A stretch of 64,000 bases of DNA from Wuchereria bancrofti (taxonomy: Eukaryota > Nematoda > Chromadorea > Rhabditida > Onchocercidae): the NCBI GenBank assembly GCA_005281725.1, contig SSBO01000009.1, positions 1,864,354 through 1,928,353 of the forward strand. The letters run 5' to 3'. The notes beneath the pieces were generated by a model. The model was not told the origin of the DNA. It worked only from the letters and a program-made list of their open reading frames with translations, and did not search any database. Below are positions 44,404-58,800 of this stretch, piece by piece. Each line of letters starts with the position of its first letter. The first letter of the stretch is position 1. A program made the position numbers and the translations under genes.

Positions 44404-47400
44404 TGTTAGTTACCTTTCTCACCTGAAATGAAGAATTGTACGAAACACAAAATATATTAATTGATCGAAATATATGCAATAAAGGAAACTTTTTAGGAAA
44501 AAGATTTCCTAAACGTTTCATTTCTAACGCATACTAAATTGCTTATAAAATTCTAAACATTGAAAATTTTGTAAGCCAAATTTTAATCTCCAAGTGATGC
44601 ACAAATTTAATTTTTATTGGTCGCCATTTTAGCACAAAACAATTACTATTGGAGTAATCACATCATATTCCGATCTAATGAGATAATAATAATTAGTTTA
44701 GATTAACTAATGTGTAATCAATAATCAATAAATAATCATTCTTTTCCGCGGAATCAATTCGCTCAAACTGACCGGTGAAAATCACTGGCCGAGAGAGAGC
44801 AGAGAGGCGGGGAAGTGAAAGTTACATATATTAATTTCTAATGCTAAACTTAGCAATTGATTTGTTTTGCTTTCAATTATCTTCAGAAAAATTTTTTAAA
44901 GGGAATTATTTCAATTTGCACTTTTGATGATTAACCTCCCCGGGAATGTCTGTGAATGACCTTCCTGAATGATTTCTTGAAAAGAAATTTTTGAATGGAT
45001 TTCCCGATTGACAGAGTTTCTGTTGAATGTGAATGAGTGCTTTTAAATGATATTTGAAAGTGAGCTTTCCGGAATATCCAAGGATGGAGCTCCTAGACAA
45101 TTTGGATTTCTCTCGCATGAAAATGAACTTCCTAAGTCATTTCCATAAGTCACAGCTATGTTATTTGCCTTGAAGCCTATCATAAAATACAAAAAAGTAA
45201 TTAGTACTGATAAATTCCCAAAGTTAAACTTGTCCCCAGTTAATAGTTGTCACCCAGTTAATAACTGACTGTCAAAATGATAAATATCATTTTGATGAGA
45301 CACTAAAATTGCTGGTCATATCAAAGTGCGCGTCTGAGACTACTACTGTCAATGTACTGAAGTTTCTATATTTTAAATGAGAAAAGTTTGCAAGCAATAA
45401 TCTACATAGTATCAAAATTTTGAAAAGCTTTAAATAAAGGAAGGAATTTAAGAAAAAATCTAATTGTTTCCCTTGCTGACAAATCATCTATTTGGAATAT
45501 TTTTAAAAATTTTTAAACTTTTTTTAAGCTATTGGAGCAAATTACTTTTATGCAAGTTAAGGAACTGTTTGTTTATCTCACGGGATCACAATGACGAAAT
45601 GATAGTGTAAATAATAAAAAAAGAATGTTTGAAGAAAATTTGGGTCAAAATAATACAAAAACATGAATTTTTGAAAGTGGTAATTATGAGACAACAAGTA
45701 AATAACAACTTAACAACAATTGTTTGTTTATCTATACGACAAAAATAGAAGAGATATTTTAGTGATAATAATTTTCTAAAGATTTTAAGTTTTCTTATCA
45801 AATTTAAAAATATTATTTCAAATGCTATTAATAAAAAGAAAAAAGATAAATGGAAAATGAAAGGAACAGCTCTGACAAATGGTTATAATTTGTAAAGTTG
45901 AAAAAAGGGAATCAAAGTATAAAGTCGTCTAAAGAAGCATTTTATGAATTCGCAGTACTAATAAATTGGATTTTAACGAATATTACATTAAAGACTTTTT
46001 TATTTTTCTTCAATAATATTGCGAAATTTAATATTTATTTCATTTTTTGGTAAATGCAATTTAAAAAGTTTATCGCACTAAGAAAGTGTAAACAATACGT
46101 TCACATTGTTTGCCAACTAATGAGTTTTTGACAAAATATTTAAATAGGAAAAGTATGATAACTAATTCAAATTGAAAAAGTTTTATAAAATTTAAATGTA
46201 TGCCAAAAGGAAGAAAATTTTGCTGAGGAAGAAAAAGGAAAAAACTAGTAGTTTAACCACTTTTTTTAGTTAAGCAAAAAATGAGAATAGATAAAAGCAA
46301 TGGAAATGGATGAAAAAGCCTTTAAGATGCATAATGAAAAAAATGATTGAAAGAATTATATCATCAAGTCGTCTTATTTATAATTTCACTATTCAACAAA
46401 TCATCAAAAATATATGAGTTTGAAGAGAAGAGAAAAGTAAAATTGAAAATAATAAAAGAGAGATAATGAATTGCTTATTATTATTATTATTTACTCATAA
46501 TTTGCAGTTTATTGGTAAGGCTCGGGCGGAGCGGTAGAAAATAAAATGCGATGCGAAGCTGCGAATCTGTCGCATTTCTCGTAAACAAAATTTAGGAAGA
46601 ATTTGCAACAGTTATCGAATGAGATCAATTCTAACGCATGTCTATATGTAATGTTTATTTAATCAGCTAATTGTGTCGCTGATCAGGTAATTGGTCGCTG
46701 ATCAGGTAATTGGATCATTGAATTATGTCCATTAATTATTTAAATAAACATTTGATCAGCATTTAGATCAATGAATTAGTTAAAAATATGTGATTTGACA
46801 ACAATCATACCACTTTGTCATTAAATGCGCTAAAATCACAACAAAATTTGCAATTAATCAGTGATTTGTAAATCAATTATCATAATGATGATAGTGTTTG
46901 ATAGTTTTCATAGTGCTTTAAGAAGAATAGCATTGTTGAAAATAACCAAATCTTGAAAATAATTTAATCGGTGATTAGACATTGCGAGAATTAATCAATT
47001 TGAAATGTTTTCAAATTGATTGAAAAGCTGCAAGAAATAGTTTGCGAGATCAAAAAACCAGAAAAAGGACAGAAAGTATAAGTTATATTAGAATAAGGTT
47101 ACTCTATTAGATTGTGATTGTGATTTGAGTGAAGCGAGTATTCGTGCAATTAAATTATTATTTTTTTCTTAGTTCGGCAAATTTTTGTTCATTTCAGAAG
47201 CATAAGTTTAAATTAACATTCTTCATCAGCAGAAAATTATAGAGTTTAATTAGCTTATAATAATCATTTAAAGCATTGCTAAAATTTTGAATGATTCTGA
47301 ACTTTTCTTTCTTCCATATAGCAAATTATTTTTCATTCAGCAATTTGAACTTTTCGGACAAGGTCAGCTTTTATTTCAGTTTACAGAAATTTTAACTTCT

Positions 47401-50143
47401 TTCTTCTGAATTAAAATTACGCTCCTAAATTGTTTTTGTATTATTCGTTGTAATAACTGCAAAACTAAATTCATTCGAATTACCGATGCAGTAATTTTAA
47501 AAATGAATTTTTACAGAAAGCACTGAATAATTCTCAGATATAAAAATTAAGTTCAAAAAATAAAAATCACTTACAATCATTTAGCTTAGCTCTTTTATAG
47601 TACAAATGGCATATAAGTGGCAGTGAATGAAATATATTTAATTGCAAGCATTCATTGCCATGAATTTTCTTCTCATTAAAAATAGAACAAAGTTCAAGTC
47701 ATCAGTCCATGGCTGAACTTATCATCCAGCAGTGATTGCGGAACAGATTTCTATCTACAATATTCTAGCATTTATCATTATCAACAGTGTCACACTGATT
47801 ATCATTTTGTGATGAGATGAAAACTTATTTAGCGAATGTTCGATACATGTTGATTTCACACTTAGATATAAGTAAGTTAAGCAGCAATTAATTGGCAAAG
47901 AAAAAAGATAATTAAGGAACGGCAGAATCAATTTAAAAAATTACTAATTTGTCATAGAATAGTTATGAATTGATTGAAATCAAAAGTTAACAAATATATA
48001 TATTTTTTGTAATAAGTACAAAAAGAAGCCGACTTTTATTCATTGTTTAATGAATTTTAAATATTAGAACGCTTACACTAAACATGAAATGAACAGTTGT
48101 GCGAACATGAAGGTATTTGAGAATTGAAAGTATCCGAAACACCTCAAACTATAATTTGATTTCTCATTTGCATGCACATATAATTAAATGAGCTATTGCG
48201 AAAAACATATCAGATCAATTAAGAAAATTTTAGGCAGCAAAATTTGTATGATTAGAAAATCTTAAATTCGAATAAATTTCTGTTAAAAATTTTTAAACAA
48301 TTTCAATTCTTCCCGACGGGTTTGATTCAATCTTGACTGACCAATAGTATGTCATCTGCTAAACCTGTAATTATCATAATTACACGCTCTCCTTTTTACT
48401 AACTTCTTTCACCTTCTCTCTTCGAAATCGAAAATGATAAAATTTCCATGAAACAATATAAGTTGAAATGTTTGATGAAAATTTGAAAATGCGTGTAGAA
48501 TGTATAATATAATAATAATGTTCGTAATTGATTTTTAAATTTACATTTCAAATTTTGATATTACTATTTTCGCTTTTTTCTTTATTATTTGTAATCGATT
48601 CATGCATTATTCAAATATTGTTAAAGCTCAATTAATAATGATTTGGCACAAGTGGGCGATCATTTTTTTAAGCAGTCAGAAGTTACCGAATATGACTTAT
48701 GGCTTCCCGAAATTCTTCATTAAAAAAACTCGAGAAAACTGTAAACAATCTTGTAGGTGTCAAATAAACAGAACATTTCAATTTTACTGCTGTTAAATCA
48801 TAAATGATTAGAATTAAACTAAGAAAACGAAATTTCATTTTTTGGAAAATTCAAATTTTAAGCCTCAAAGTTGAAATTTCTTGTGTTAAAAAATTGGAAT
48901 TGAAATGCATGATGATTATATTGCAATTTTCAAAGAAAAAACCAATTCAGTGTTCAACTAAGTTACAGCCGTAGGTATATCTGAACTTTGACATTTAAAT
49001 CTGATTGTCCACTGAGACAGTGCTGTTGTGTCAGTAAGTGTGATACTTCCATTTTACTTTAATTTTACTGAAATTGATCAGAGTAACTCTTCCAGTTAAA
49101 AGCACCTGCATTTATTAATCTATCGGAATCGGAATCGGCTAATTCAGTATTAGTTAGCAATGTTGCAACTAAATTTCATCATAGTTGACACACATCTTAG
49201 TAACGCCACCCGGCAAAATTTCCTCGAATTTACAAAACAAAGTGTAGCAGAGATTATTATAAAATCAACAATGAATGCGAAATGACTCATTTTCTTTTCT
49301 TATCATACAAAATTAAATTAGTGATAAATGCTGAAAGAAACTACGCAATATTAAAAGTAAGATAACAAACTTAAAATGAAATTTGAATTTGGTTGTTAAC
49401 TTTTTGCACGCCAAAAACAAATGATTTCAATGTGAAAGTTTCAAAACGTTATACTAATAAATAAGCAATTATTTTTTTTTTTTTTTCATTTTTCTCTTTT
49501 TTCATTCTGTTTTCTAAACAATAGAAAGATATTGAAGGAAAAAATAAAGTAAGGTAGAACGAAATTTAAAAAAGAATTAATAGAGGAATGATTTGAAATA
49601 AGCGACATTACTGGCACTAACAACTACAAATGCATATTTCTATTCAAATATTTTAATTATTAAAATTTCAAAAAGAAATTGAAAATGAAAAAAATTGAAA
49701 AGCGAAAAAAAGACATGCAACTTTGAATAATTTACATTTTATCTATCGAAGAACTCAAAAGTAAATTGAAACAGATATTTTCCTTCCATGTTTCTTTCTC
49801 CTCCTCTACCCTTACATTTCTTTTTCTTATTTTCCCATCCTTTTTAACTTTAAAAAAAAAAAAATAAACGGAAGTAAAATAAATAAATAAATGACGACAA
49901 AGCCATTTTAGTCATTTAAACATTTTGATGGTAAAATGCAATTGTTGTTAATTTAAATCTATTTTGTCTCCAAAAGTTTTAATTATATCTTAGAGACTGT
50001 CATCAAATATTCAATGTTGTTATTGCAATATCATCTGTGGGACTTTTTTCATTTGCCTTTGTCGTCGTACAAATTTCCTTTTATTATCAATTTCTAGACA
50101 AAACTCGTCACAATGTCTAAATGATAATTGACAAATATTGCAG

Positions 50144-50203
50144 AAGGTCAGATTCTACAGAACACAGTGACAAGGTCAGATTCTACAGAACACAGTGACA
50201 AGG
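50144..50203. repeat. Two-copy tandem duplication, about 28 bp
   Basis: AAGGTCAGATTCTACAGAA followed by CACAGTGAC appears twice head to tail without mismatch. Confidence 0.9.
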
Positions 50204-50284
50204 TCAAAATTAAAAAATATAACTGAGAGATAAACGTCATTCCTTTGCGTTATTGCACTATATAATTAATATGCGGAACCATTT

Positions 50285-50338
50285 GACGGCTAATGGATTT
50301 GCGGAAAGTCTTGACAGTTGATGGATTTGCGGAACGCT
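50285..50338. repeat. Imperfect two-copy tandem duplication
   Basis: TGACGGCTAATGGATTTGCG is followed by TGACAGTTGATGGATTTGCG; both copies continue GAA and end in CTT, spaced about 28 bases. Confidence 0.8.
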
Positions 50339-53300
50339 TGTATGCATATGGATAAGATAATCAGAATCACAGAAACACATTGATAAGATGAAATTACATT
50401 CAGAAGATCATCGATAATTTTGCTTTTCATATGAAATTCAACTTAACCAGTTCCGGTATATGAAGATCGGAAATCAACCGTGAAGGAACTTTTATCGTTT
50501 TGCAAAAATTTAGACATTCAGAAAAGTAAATAAATAAACGAAATAAAAAAGTTGTGACAAAAAGATAAAAGTCACGAAGATTTATAATAAAATGATGTTT
50601 AATGAACGGTAGCTGTTCCGTTTATTGAAAAAAAAAAAAAACGGTCTGAGATTTTGGAGCAAACATCTAAAAGTTACTGGCTGATATTTAAAAATACTAA
50701 GTAGTATAAATGTTTGCAAAAATTTCAAATCATACTACACTACCGTTTTAAATAAATAAGGTAAAGACATGCCTGAAATAATTTCTATTCCTTCTATCTT
50801 TACTTTGGCATATAAATATGATTAAATTACTTTATTTAAAAATTCATACTTACAATCTAAGCCTTTTAAATCCTATACTTTTTATAATCATTTCAATTCT
50901 AGTTTTTGTTTTATATTTTGAATGTAAAACACTTTATGCAAGCAAAATAATTGGGTTTTTTTTTTCATTTTTCAGTTTTCCGGAAAAATTCGATTAATAA
51001 TTTCTGAAATTCGTTTTATTTTGACAGGAAGGAAGGTTAGAATGAATGGTAGAAATAAGTTATTTTGAAAATTATTTTTCAATAGCAAATACGCATAGCA
51101 GAAATGCCAAATGTCCACTTATGAGCAAAAGTCAAGAATGGTCAGAACTGAATGAAAGAATAAGTGGCACTGACATAAAACAAAAGCTGATCCATTTAAA
51201 AAAAATTTAATATTTAAAAAAATTTAACAAAAAGACAGTATTTAGCTGAAACTGTTATTCGACAACTTTAGAGATTGGAAACTTAATTATAGTATTTTAC
51301 TTATGAAACAAAGTGTAAAAATTATTGAAGTTTCAAGATTTGAGATAAAAAGTTCCAATATTTTAGTTCCCAACCGAGAAAATATTAAGTTTAGTATAAA
51401 TTGTTTTCTCACACTAAGCAGTAACTTTCAGTTATCTTTTTCGCACTTTTTTTTTAAAAAATTTTCTTAAAAAAACTTTGTAATGCCTTATTCTTTCTGA
51501 AAAACTATGTTCTTTTGTCTTAATACTTTTTTCAACTTTATGAAATCGATAAGCACTCTACTGATAATCAAATATTTTAACGGAATTTAAAAATATTGCA
51601 ATTTTATAACTTAACTTCATTACAACAGAAAATGTTTTTAGCTTACATACAACTTTTTTTAGCATTCAATTCTAGTAGTTAATTTTATTTAAATCGGTAA
51701 ACCAATTCAAATATCAAACTAATCAGTTTATTCTAATAGCTTTAGATATCAAACAAGTTTAAATAAGTTAAGTAGTTGTGTTGGATTAGATAATAATTTT
51801 GTGTTACACATTTATCACATATTACGGAATAGGTAATGGTAATGAAGTAAAACAAAACACGTAAACATCTTGCAATTAAACACGTGAAATACGCTTGCCG
51901 ATGAAATTTGCTGCGCTGTGCATACTTTCACAGCAAACCATTCATGATGAATTCTTTGTAAATAAAAAGTGTTTGAATTGAAATGTTCAATTTTCAAGCA
52001 AAATTAAGGAATAGTAACTGGAATAGAATATGGCAAGAAACATGAAATATGAAAAAGAATCTTATCAGTTATCATTTTCAACCTCTCCAAGCTTTTCCTT
52101 AAAACTTCTTCAGAAAGTGTGCTATTAACTAAAAAGTGATAAAAAGCCATAATTATATGCAAATTGGATTTCTGAAGTCTCAATTGAAAGTACTCGAAAT
52201 GAGATGAAATAATTAAGTAATATATACGGAGAATTATATTAAAATTGGGCACAATAACAAATGAATAATAAATTTTTAATGCAAAAAAGGCAAAAAAGAA
52301 GAAAATAAATAGATAAAAGCAATAGTTATAAAGAAGGATGAGTTTGGACAAGAATTTAATTTTAAGTTTAATTTGGTGATGTCGTCTCTTTCCTAAACCC
52401 TCTGGCTAGCAAATTCATCAGCAATCATCATTAAGGTTTCAATAAAAACAAAAATTAAAAAACTTTTCTCTTGCACTTCCTTTTTAAACCAGTGTTTTCT
52501 GCTCTCCAAAAATTCGCAAACTTTTTTTACGAGTTAAATTGAATTTTCTTAATAGAAGAAATTGCTAGAAGAACACGGTTTTATTTTCAATTTCACTACC
52601 TTTGTCCCACTATTATACGAGCTTATGAGACAAAATATATTAGAAATGAAAAAAAGATCAATGATTGTAGTAAAAACAAGTACTTAAATATAAGCATTAT
52701 TGATAGTTGGTGATTGCTTGAATGATAATATCAATTAATTTCGGGGAACCCAAATCTAACGTTGTATATGAACCAACCATCAGTCGAGGAAGAAGTTCAC
52801 GGAGATTATTTCATGAAATAATCTAGCATAATATGTTTTTTAAAATCTATGCAAATGACAGATTGGTCATTTGATGATTTCTTTGGCAATTTAATCATTT
52901 GATGAGAAATAATTTAAAAAAAAAAAAAGATAATTGGAATAAAATGTATCATTATTCCATGATCACATTATTTAATAAAATTATGGATGCGACGGTAACA
53001 TTAAGAAATTATTGTCCGTAACTTTGACAATTTAAAAAAAAAATGGCAATAACAGAGCCAAATCATGACTCATACTAGACAATGCTTCAATTAGTTGTAT
53101 TTGTCATAAATCAGCCTTATAAATAAATGATTACTTAATTAATTATGCATTTAGGTTGATGACATAATTATGAAATCATTCCGTTACAGTCAAGCAATCA
53201 TTTGCCACCAGGAAATCTCGGGCTTAATGACACTCTGCTATGACACTGAAATGCTATGCACGTTCAGACGACGACAAATTGTCGAGTAATTATGCGAAAC

Positions 53301-55803
53301 ATTCAATTAATAGAATGCTTAAATAGCTATGCTTGCACAAATATTAATAATTATTATATTATTTGTATGCAAATAATATTACTTATAGAATGCTATTACT
53401 ACAATTACTGCACTAATACTTTTGTAACAATTAATTATCAGAAAGAATAAAAAGTTGCATTGAATGAAATGAAATGAGGATGAAACAATTGTTGAATGAT
53501 AAAAGTCATAATTTCATCTCTTCTTGTGATGATAATTTTGATATAAATGAAAACTGCATTCATTCAATTCTAAGAGATCGCAAGTCTTTCTTTTTCGTTT
53601 AATCATTTTTTCACTCTCTCTTCTTAATTATAAAAATGTTGGATAAGAGAACACGCAGTTAGGGGAACACAATTTCAATTACAAATATTTCACTACTTCT
53701 TAATTAAAATCAATTATACAAGTGAAAGAGTAAAATTGAAATTGTTATTATTATTATTATTAATAGATAGTAATAATAATGATACTTATCAATCAGTTAG
53801 TCTCTCCCTAAATCACTAATTGATAATTTTGCTTTTTCTGTTAATGAAAAATATGAAACTAATAGATGCATTCATAATTGAATTAATTCCATTTATTTTC
53901 AATAAATCAGACATAAGACACTATAGAATAAATATTTTTATAAAACACACATATGTATATGTACACAAAATTAATGACATCTAAGAAAGAAAGGAAGCAA
54001 AACTTAATGAATTTTAATTATAAAGAATTTATAATACTCCAATCGTTTAAAAAAGAGATTGCAAAATTCAAAAAAAGGTAATTGTGCCTAATCGTAAAGA
54101 ATCATGTTTTTAAATAGTTTTAAATATTAAATTTAATTGTCAAACTTAACCACCGCTTCATATTCTCCAATTTCATTGCTTTTTTTTGATTTGAAAATTT
54201 GACCATTAGTTTAAATAATTTCAATTTTTTCTCTTTTTGGATGAAATGGACGTATTAGCATTTTCTCATTTTCATCGACTCATTATTCTTCTTATATTTC
54301 TTTATCTCTCCTTTCCTCTTTATTTCGGAAGATAAAAGGTAAAACAAGTAAGGAGGAAGAGAGAGAGAAAGAGATAATGGAGCTCTTTCTTAAAAATAAA
54401 ACAAAGGAAAGGGAGGAAGCACGAAAAAGTAAGAAAATGAGAAAAGATGAAAGCTTTTAACCAATTTTAATTTCCTATTTTCAAATTTAATGTAGAATTT
54501 TTCTTGTTCGACAGATAAACGAAAAAAAAAACATTTTGTTTTGTTAAATGAATCACTTTAATAAAAAACAAGAAAATCAAATAAATGTCAAAATAGTATG
54601 TAATTAATAAATTAATTATAGTATGATTCTTTTCTTTTGTGAATTAATATCATTTAAAATTCAATAGAAAACATTTTAAAATTTAAAGACAATTTTCATT
54701 TAGCACGATATAATGAAATTTTAAAACATGATCAGTTCTAATTTTCTTAATTTTATTTATGCTAAATTTTCACAATAGAATGAACTTTTATTAAACAACG
54801 AAAACTAAATTTCATGTTTTTTAGGTGGAAAAAAGGAAATATGGATTTCATGTTTTGCAAAAAAGCTTAAAATGAAATAACTAAGATCGAGAATTGGTGG
54901 TTTTTTTCAATATTCAGTGAAAAACCTCTTAAAATATACATTAAATTGTCGTCATTTTGTCATTTCAGCTCTGATTCAATTCAAGTTTTATTTATTTTTT
55001 GCAAATGAAAGAAAAAGTATAGTTTTATGAATAATTTGAACTGAAATAATATGCCACAAAAATTCGAGGAATCAAGAAATACAAACTTGTATTAAACGTT
55101 CGAGAGTAATGCACTTGGAATAGTTTATTAATTGATATACCAATTAATATTTTCAACCTTTGTATTTATAAATTATCCACAACTGTAGACAAAAATGGTT
55201 ATAGCAAATTAATCTGCATGCTAAGAGGAATCGATAATCTACTTTAAACCATTCATACCTTCCGGAAATCCCTCCTTGCGGCATTTTTTCACTGATTTCA
55301 GGTATACCTGAATCAATCCGGCAACGTATTATGGTTCAGTATTCCTTTTAGTTTCCACTATCAATCATTTATTATTGTCATTAAACACATTGACACTTCA
55401 CCATGGTACTCAGTAATTAGCATTCAGTACAGTTTTTTAAGCAACTTTTGTTAGTAATGACTCATTGCAGTGACTCATTTACCCATTGTTTGTTTGTTTG
55501 TTTTTTCTTTTCATTCCATTTATTTATTCTTTTCTTTTCTTGCTGTTCGAAAAATTTATTCAACTTTTAACGAGTGATTAACAAATTTTTGAAAGCTGAA
55601 ACCAATTCAAACGCTGATTGTTTAGCTTCTAATCAAAACTTTTGGGAATATTATTATCGTTCAATACATTTCTGAACATTTGACAATATAACTAAAATGT
55701 CGAACTCTGTCGTTAATTTTTTTTAAAAAAAGAAAAGACAATTCAGAACGATTCCTCTTGTAATACTTCACTTCTTCATTTATTTTTCTCGTCCTGAATT
55801 ATT

Positions 55804-55829
55804 TCAATCAATCAATCAATCAATCAATA
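55804..55829. repeat. (AATC)n repeat overlapping a stop codon
   Basis: Six AATC units on the top strand. On the minus strand the first unit supplies the TGA stop of the neuropeptide precursor that ends at 55824. Confidence 0.9.
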
Positions 55830-58800
55830 AATGTAATCATCGGGATCACGCAGTAACGAACGTTTTTTATAAAACGGCGAACCTTCGACGAATCTGAAAC
55901 TAATCAGAATTAGCGTAATCGTTAGTTTGAAAATTAGCAAAATACACTATGTCTGTTAAAATTCAAAGCAATTTCACTGATTACTGTACAGAGTAAACCT
56001 GAAAACTGCTATATTCTAAGTTCAAATGAAAAATATGGAAAGGTATACTTGACGTTTCCAACATTTGACGGACTCCAATAAGTGTAGAAGGGATGTCCAC
56101 CGCCACGTTTCAATTGTTGATAGTAGTAGTAGTAGGGTGAGAAGGTTTGGTGTCGTTTAATGCTCGGGTAGAAAAGATTTTCAAAATTGTTTCCTCTCAC
56201 TGAACCAAATGCTCGAGCACCGGCTCGTTTTCTAGTCGAAAATAATTGTCTAAAAAAATTTTCCACTAAAAATTTATGCCACAAATGTTTCAACAAAAAT
56301 TCCTTTTTTATTTTCTTTTGCTCGAAATGATATCCTTTTGCTTTGCTACCAAAAAAAAACTTCTTGCATGTTTCCCAATTTCAGTACTTTCCAATTAATG
56401 ACTATGATTCAATAATGAAAATAATTTCCATTTATTATGTAATAATGAATTTGTACAGCTATTATCAGTAAAAGTAACAATATAATAATAACTATTCAAA
56501 TTCATCATTTTATACAAATCCAAATAGTTATATGCTTCTTGTTGCTTCTTATTCACATTCACATATCGTTCGGTAAACTTTTAATTGACATTATTACGAG
56601 TAGTTAATTAAATTAATTAATAAATCGTTGGAATGCTTGTTTAGAATTTTATTAATGACCATAATATACCGTTCAAGATCTTCTGCTTCCGGATTACTTA
56701 ACATCGGCGAATGTTCCTTGTCATCATCATTAATATCTAAAATTCGGAATTTAAGGAAAAAAATAGGAGTTGTCCAAATTTCTGTTCTTTTTTTCCAGAT
56801 TTATAAATCTAAAAAGAAAAAAAAAAAATTTTTTTAGCACGAAATTTCTTTTCCTTTCATATTTTAAATTTGGAAAATATATTAAATCACTGTAGCCGCT
56901 TGAATTAGAGTAATAATTTTTGAGAATTGTAGATGAATTTGAAATTATTCAGGAAGCAAATTAAATTTGCATTGCCGCCATTAAATAAATTCAATGGAAC
57001 CAAATTTCCATAAAATTAAACGTAAAATTTTATCCGCAAGCCTTGACTTCAAAACACGGTGCAAAAAATATAATTAGAAAAAAACGAAACACTTTAAATG
57101 CATGAGAGGAAGAATTTTATGGAAATGATTGATTTTAAAATTGCTTACGGACTTTTTTTTTTATCTTCCAACAAGGATAGCTTCGTTATTCTTACTGAAC
57201 AAAATTATAGTGATGGGAGAAGGGGTGCTTAGTTGGTTTAGTTTAATCGAAGTATACTTCATTTCTAATTCAATTTTATTTAGTTAATTTAGATTACTAT
57301 TTAAATTTGGAGTTTGAATTTCGCTCAATTTCTTCGTCATATCTCTTCTACTTTTTTTATCTTTTTTCCAAAGCACAATTTCAGCATTATTTTGGCTCAG
57401 ACAATTTCCTCTTTTTGTGGAAAAATTTTTTTCTTTTTTTGTAATTGAAAAGACGTTGTACTGATTATTATATGAATAAGAATAATACAATTTTAATTAA
57501 TCCCATCAGCCTAACGAAAAATGCCCAATATGGAACAAAGAATTTTTCAAAACAAAAAAAGAATAAATCTGGCTCAATTCACCTGTGGACTTTATCAATT
57601 TTTATCGATGTCTCATTAAAGTGCTATTCCTGTCGCTACAGTCCAAATGTTAACAAATGTTGCTATCAAATATAAAATATTTGTAGTAAATTTCAAATTT
57701 ACTTCGCATTAAAATTACATTCACCAAATTTTCTCAACTGTATAAACTAAAATAATTAAAGTGGACAATTTTAAGGAAAAGAATAAATTCTATTCGTCAC
57801 TTCTGTTTATTCTTTGCTTCGCTTTACTAAATATTTTCATGGTTGGTCATTGCCTTGCATCAATTTATTAAATATTTAACAACATTTAGTGAGATATTAA
57901 ATGGTGTGATTTTTGAATGATAATAAATTGTCAAATTGAAGATTTCAGAAAAAATCAAAAAATAAGATAATGAAGAAATCAAAGATTGTCAAATAATCGA
58001 GATGTTATCACTATTACTAGACACCGTTAACAGATAAGATGATTGTTGTTTTTAAAAAAAAGAAAATGATATTGATGACGGTGATAGTGATGAATAATCA
58101 TTGTTTCGCTATGCGAATTATCATTATTATTTACTTGTTTCATGTTATCACAATAAGTTACACGAGAAAGTTCATCACCATTTCTGTAGTTTTATAAATT
58201 ATCATCATCAATAATCGTCATTTTCCTATTTTTCTGCTGCCACTGATAATGCAATTGTCATTGCCATCATCACCACCATCATCACCATCACCATCATCAT
58301 CATCAATCACACATCATCATCATCATCATCATTATCACCATCATCACCATCACCACCGTCATCACCATCATCATCATCATCAATCACACATCATCATCAA
58401 TCACACATCATCATCAATCACACATCATCATCAATCACACATCACCATCATCATCATTATCACCACCATCACCCTCACCATCATCATCATCATCATCATC
58501 ATCACCACCATCATCACCATCACCATCATTATCAATTATCAATTGAAGCAAAAAGCTATTCGACAAATTTTATGCGAGCAGTTTTTTTGAATAACAATTT
58601 TCCGAAAAAAAATTCTCTCAAGGGATTTGTTTTAAATTATAGGAAAAAAGATAAAAAAAAGGGAAAAGAAAAAAGACTGGGCGGTGTTTTTATGCTCTCT
58701 CAGTACCTCATAGCCAGTTATATGACAAAATCATTTCAAAACCTTCCAACGAAACTCTTTTTTAACAACATACTGCAGATAAATATACTAATTTCTAAAA

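Larger units (their letters stand above)
44404..55823. other. Long gene-poor AT-rich region
   Basis: About 11.4 kb with no supported gene. Points noted: a degenerate TGAATGA-rich tract at 44945-45110; tandem pieces of GTCGCTGATCAGGTAATT at 46673-46710; three copies of ATCGGA at 49122-49139; tandem duplications at 50144-50203 and 50285-50338; an exon-like minus-strand segment at 55257-55301. The rest is poly-A/T-rich spacer. Confidence 0.55.

Noticed and set aside
58249..58590. His-rich protein
   Set aside because: It is a translated (CAT)n microsatellite with no initiation or splice context.
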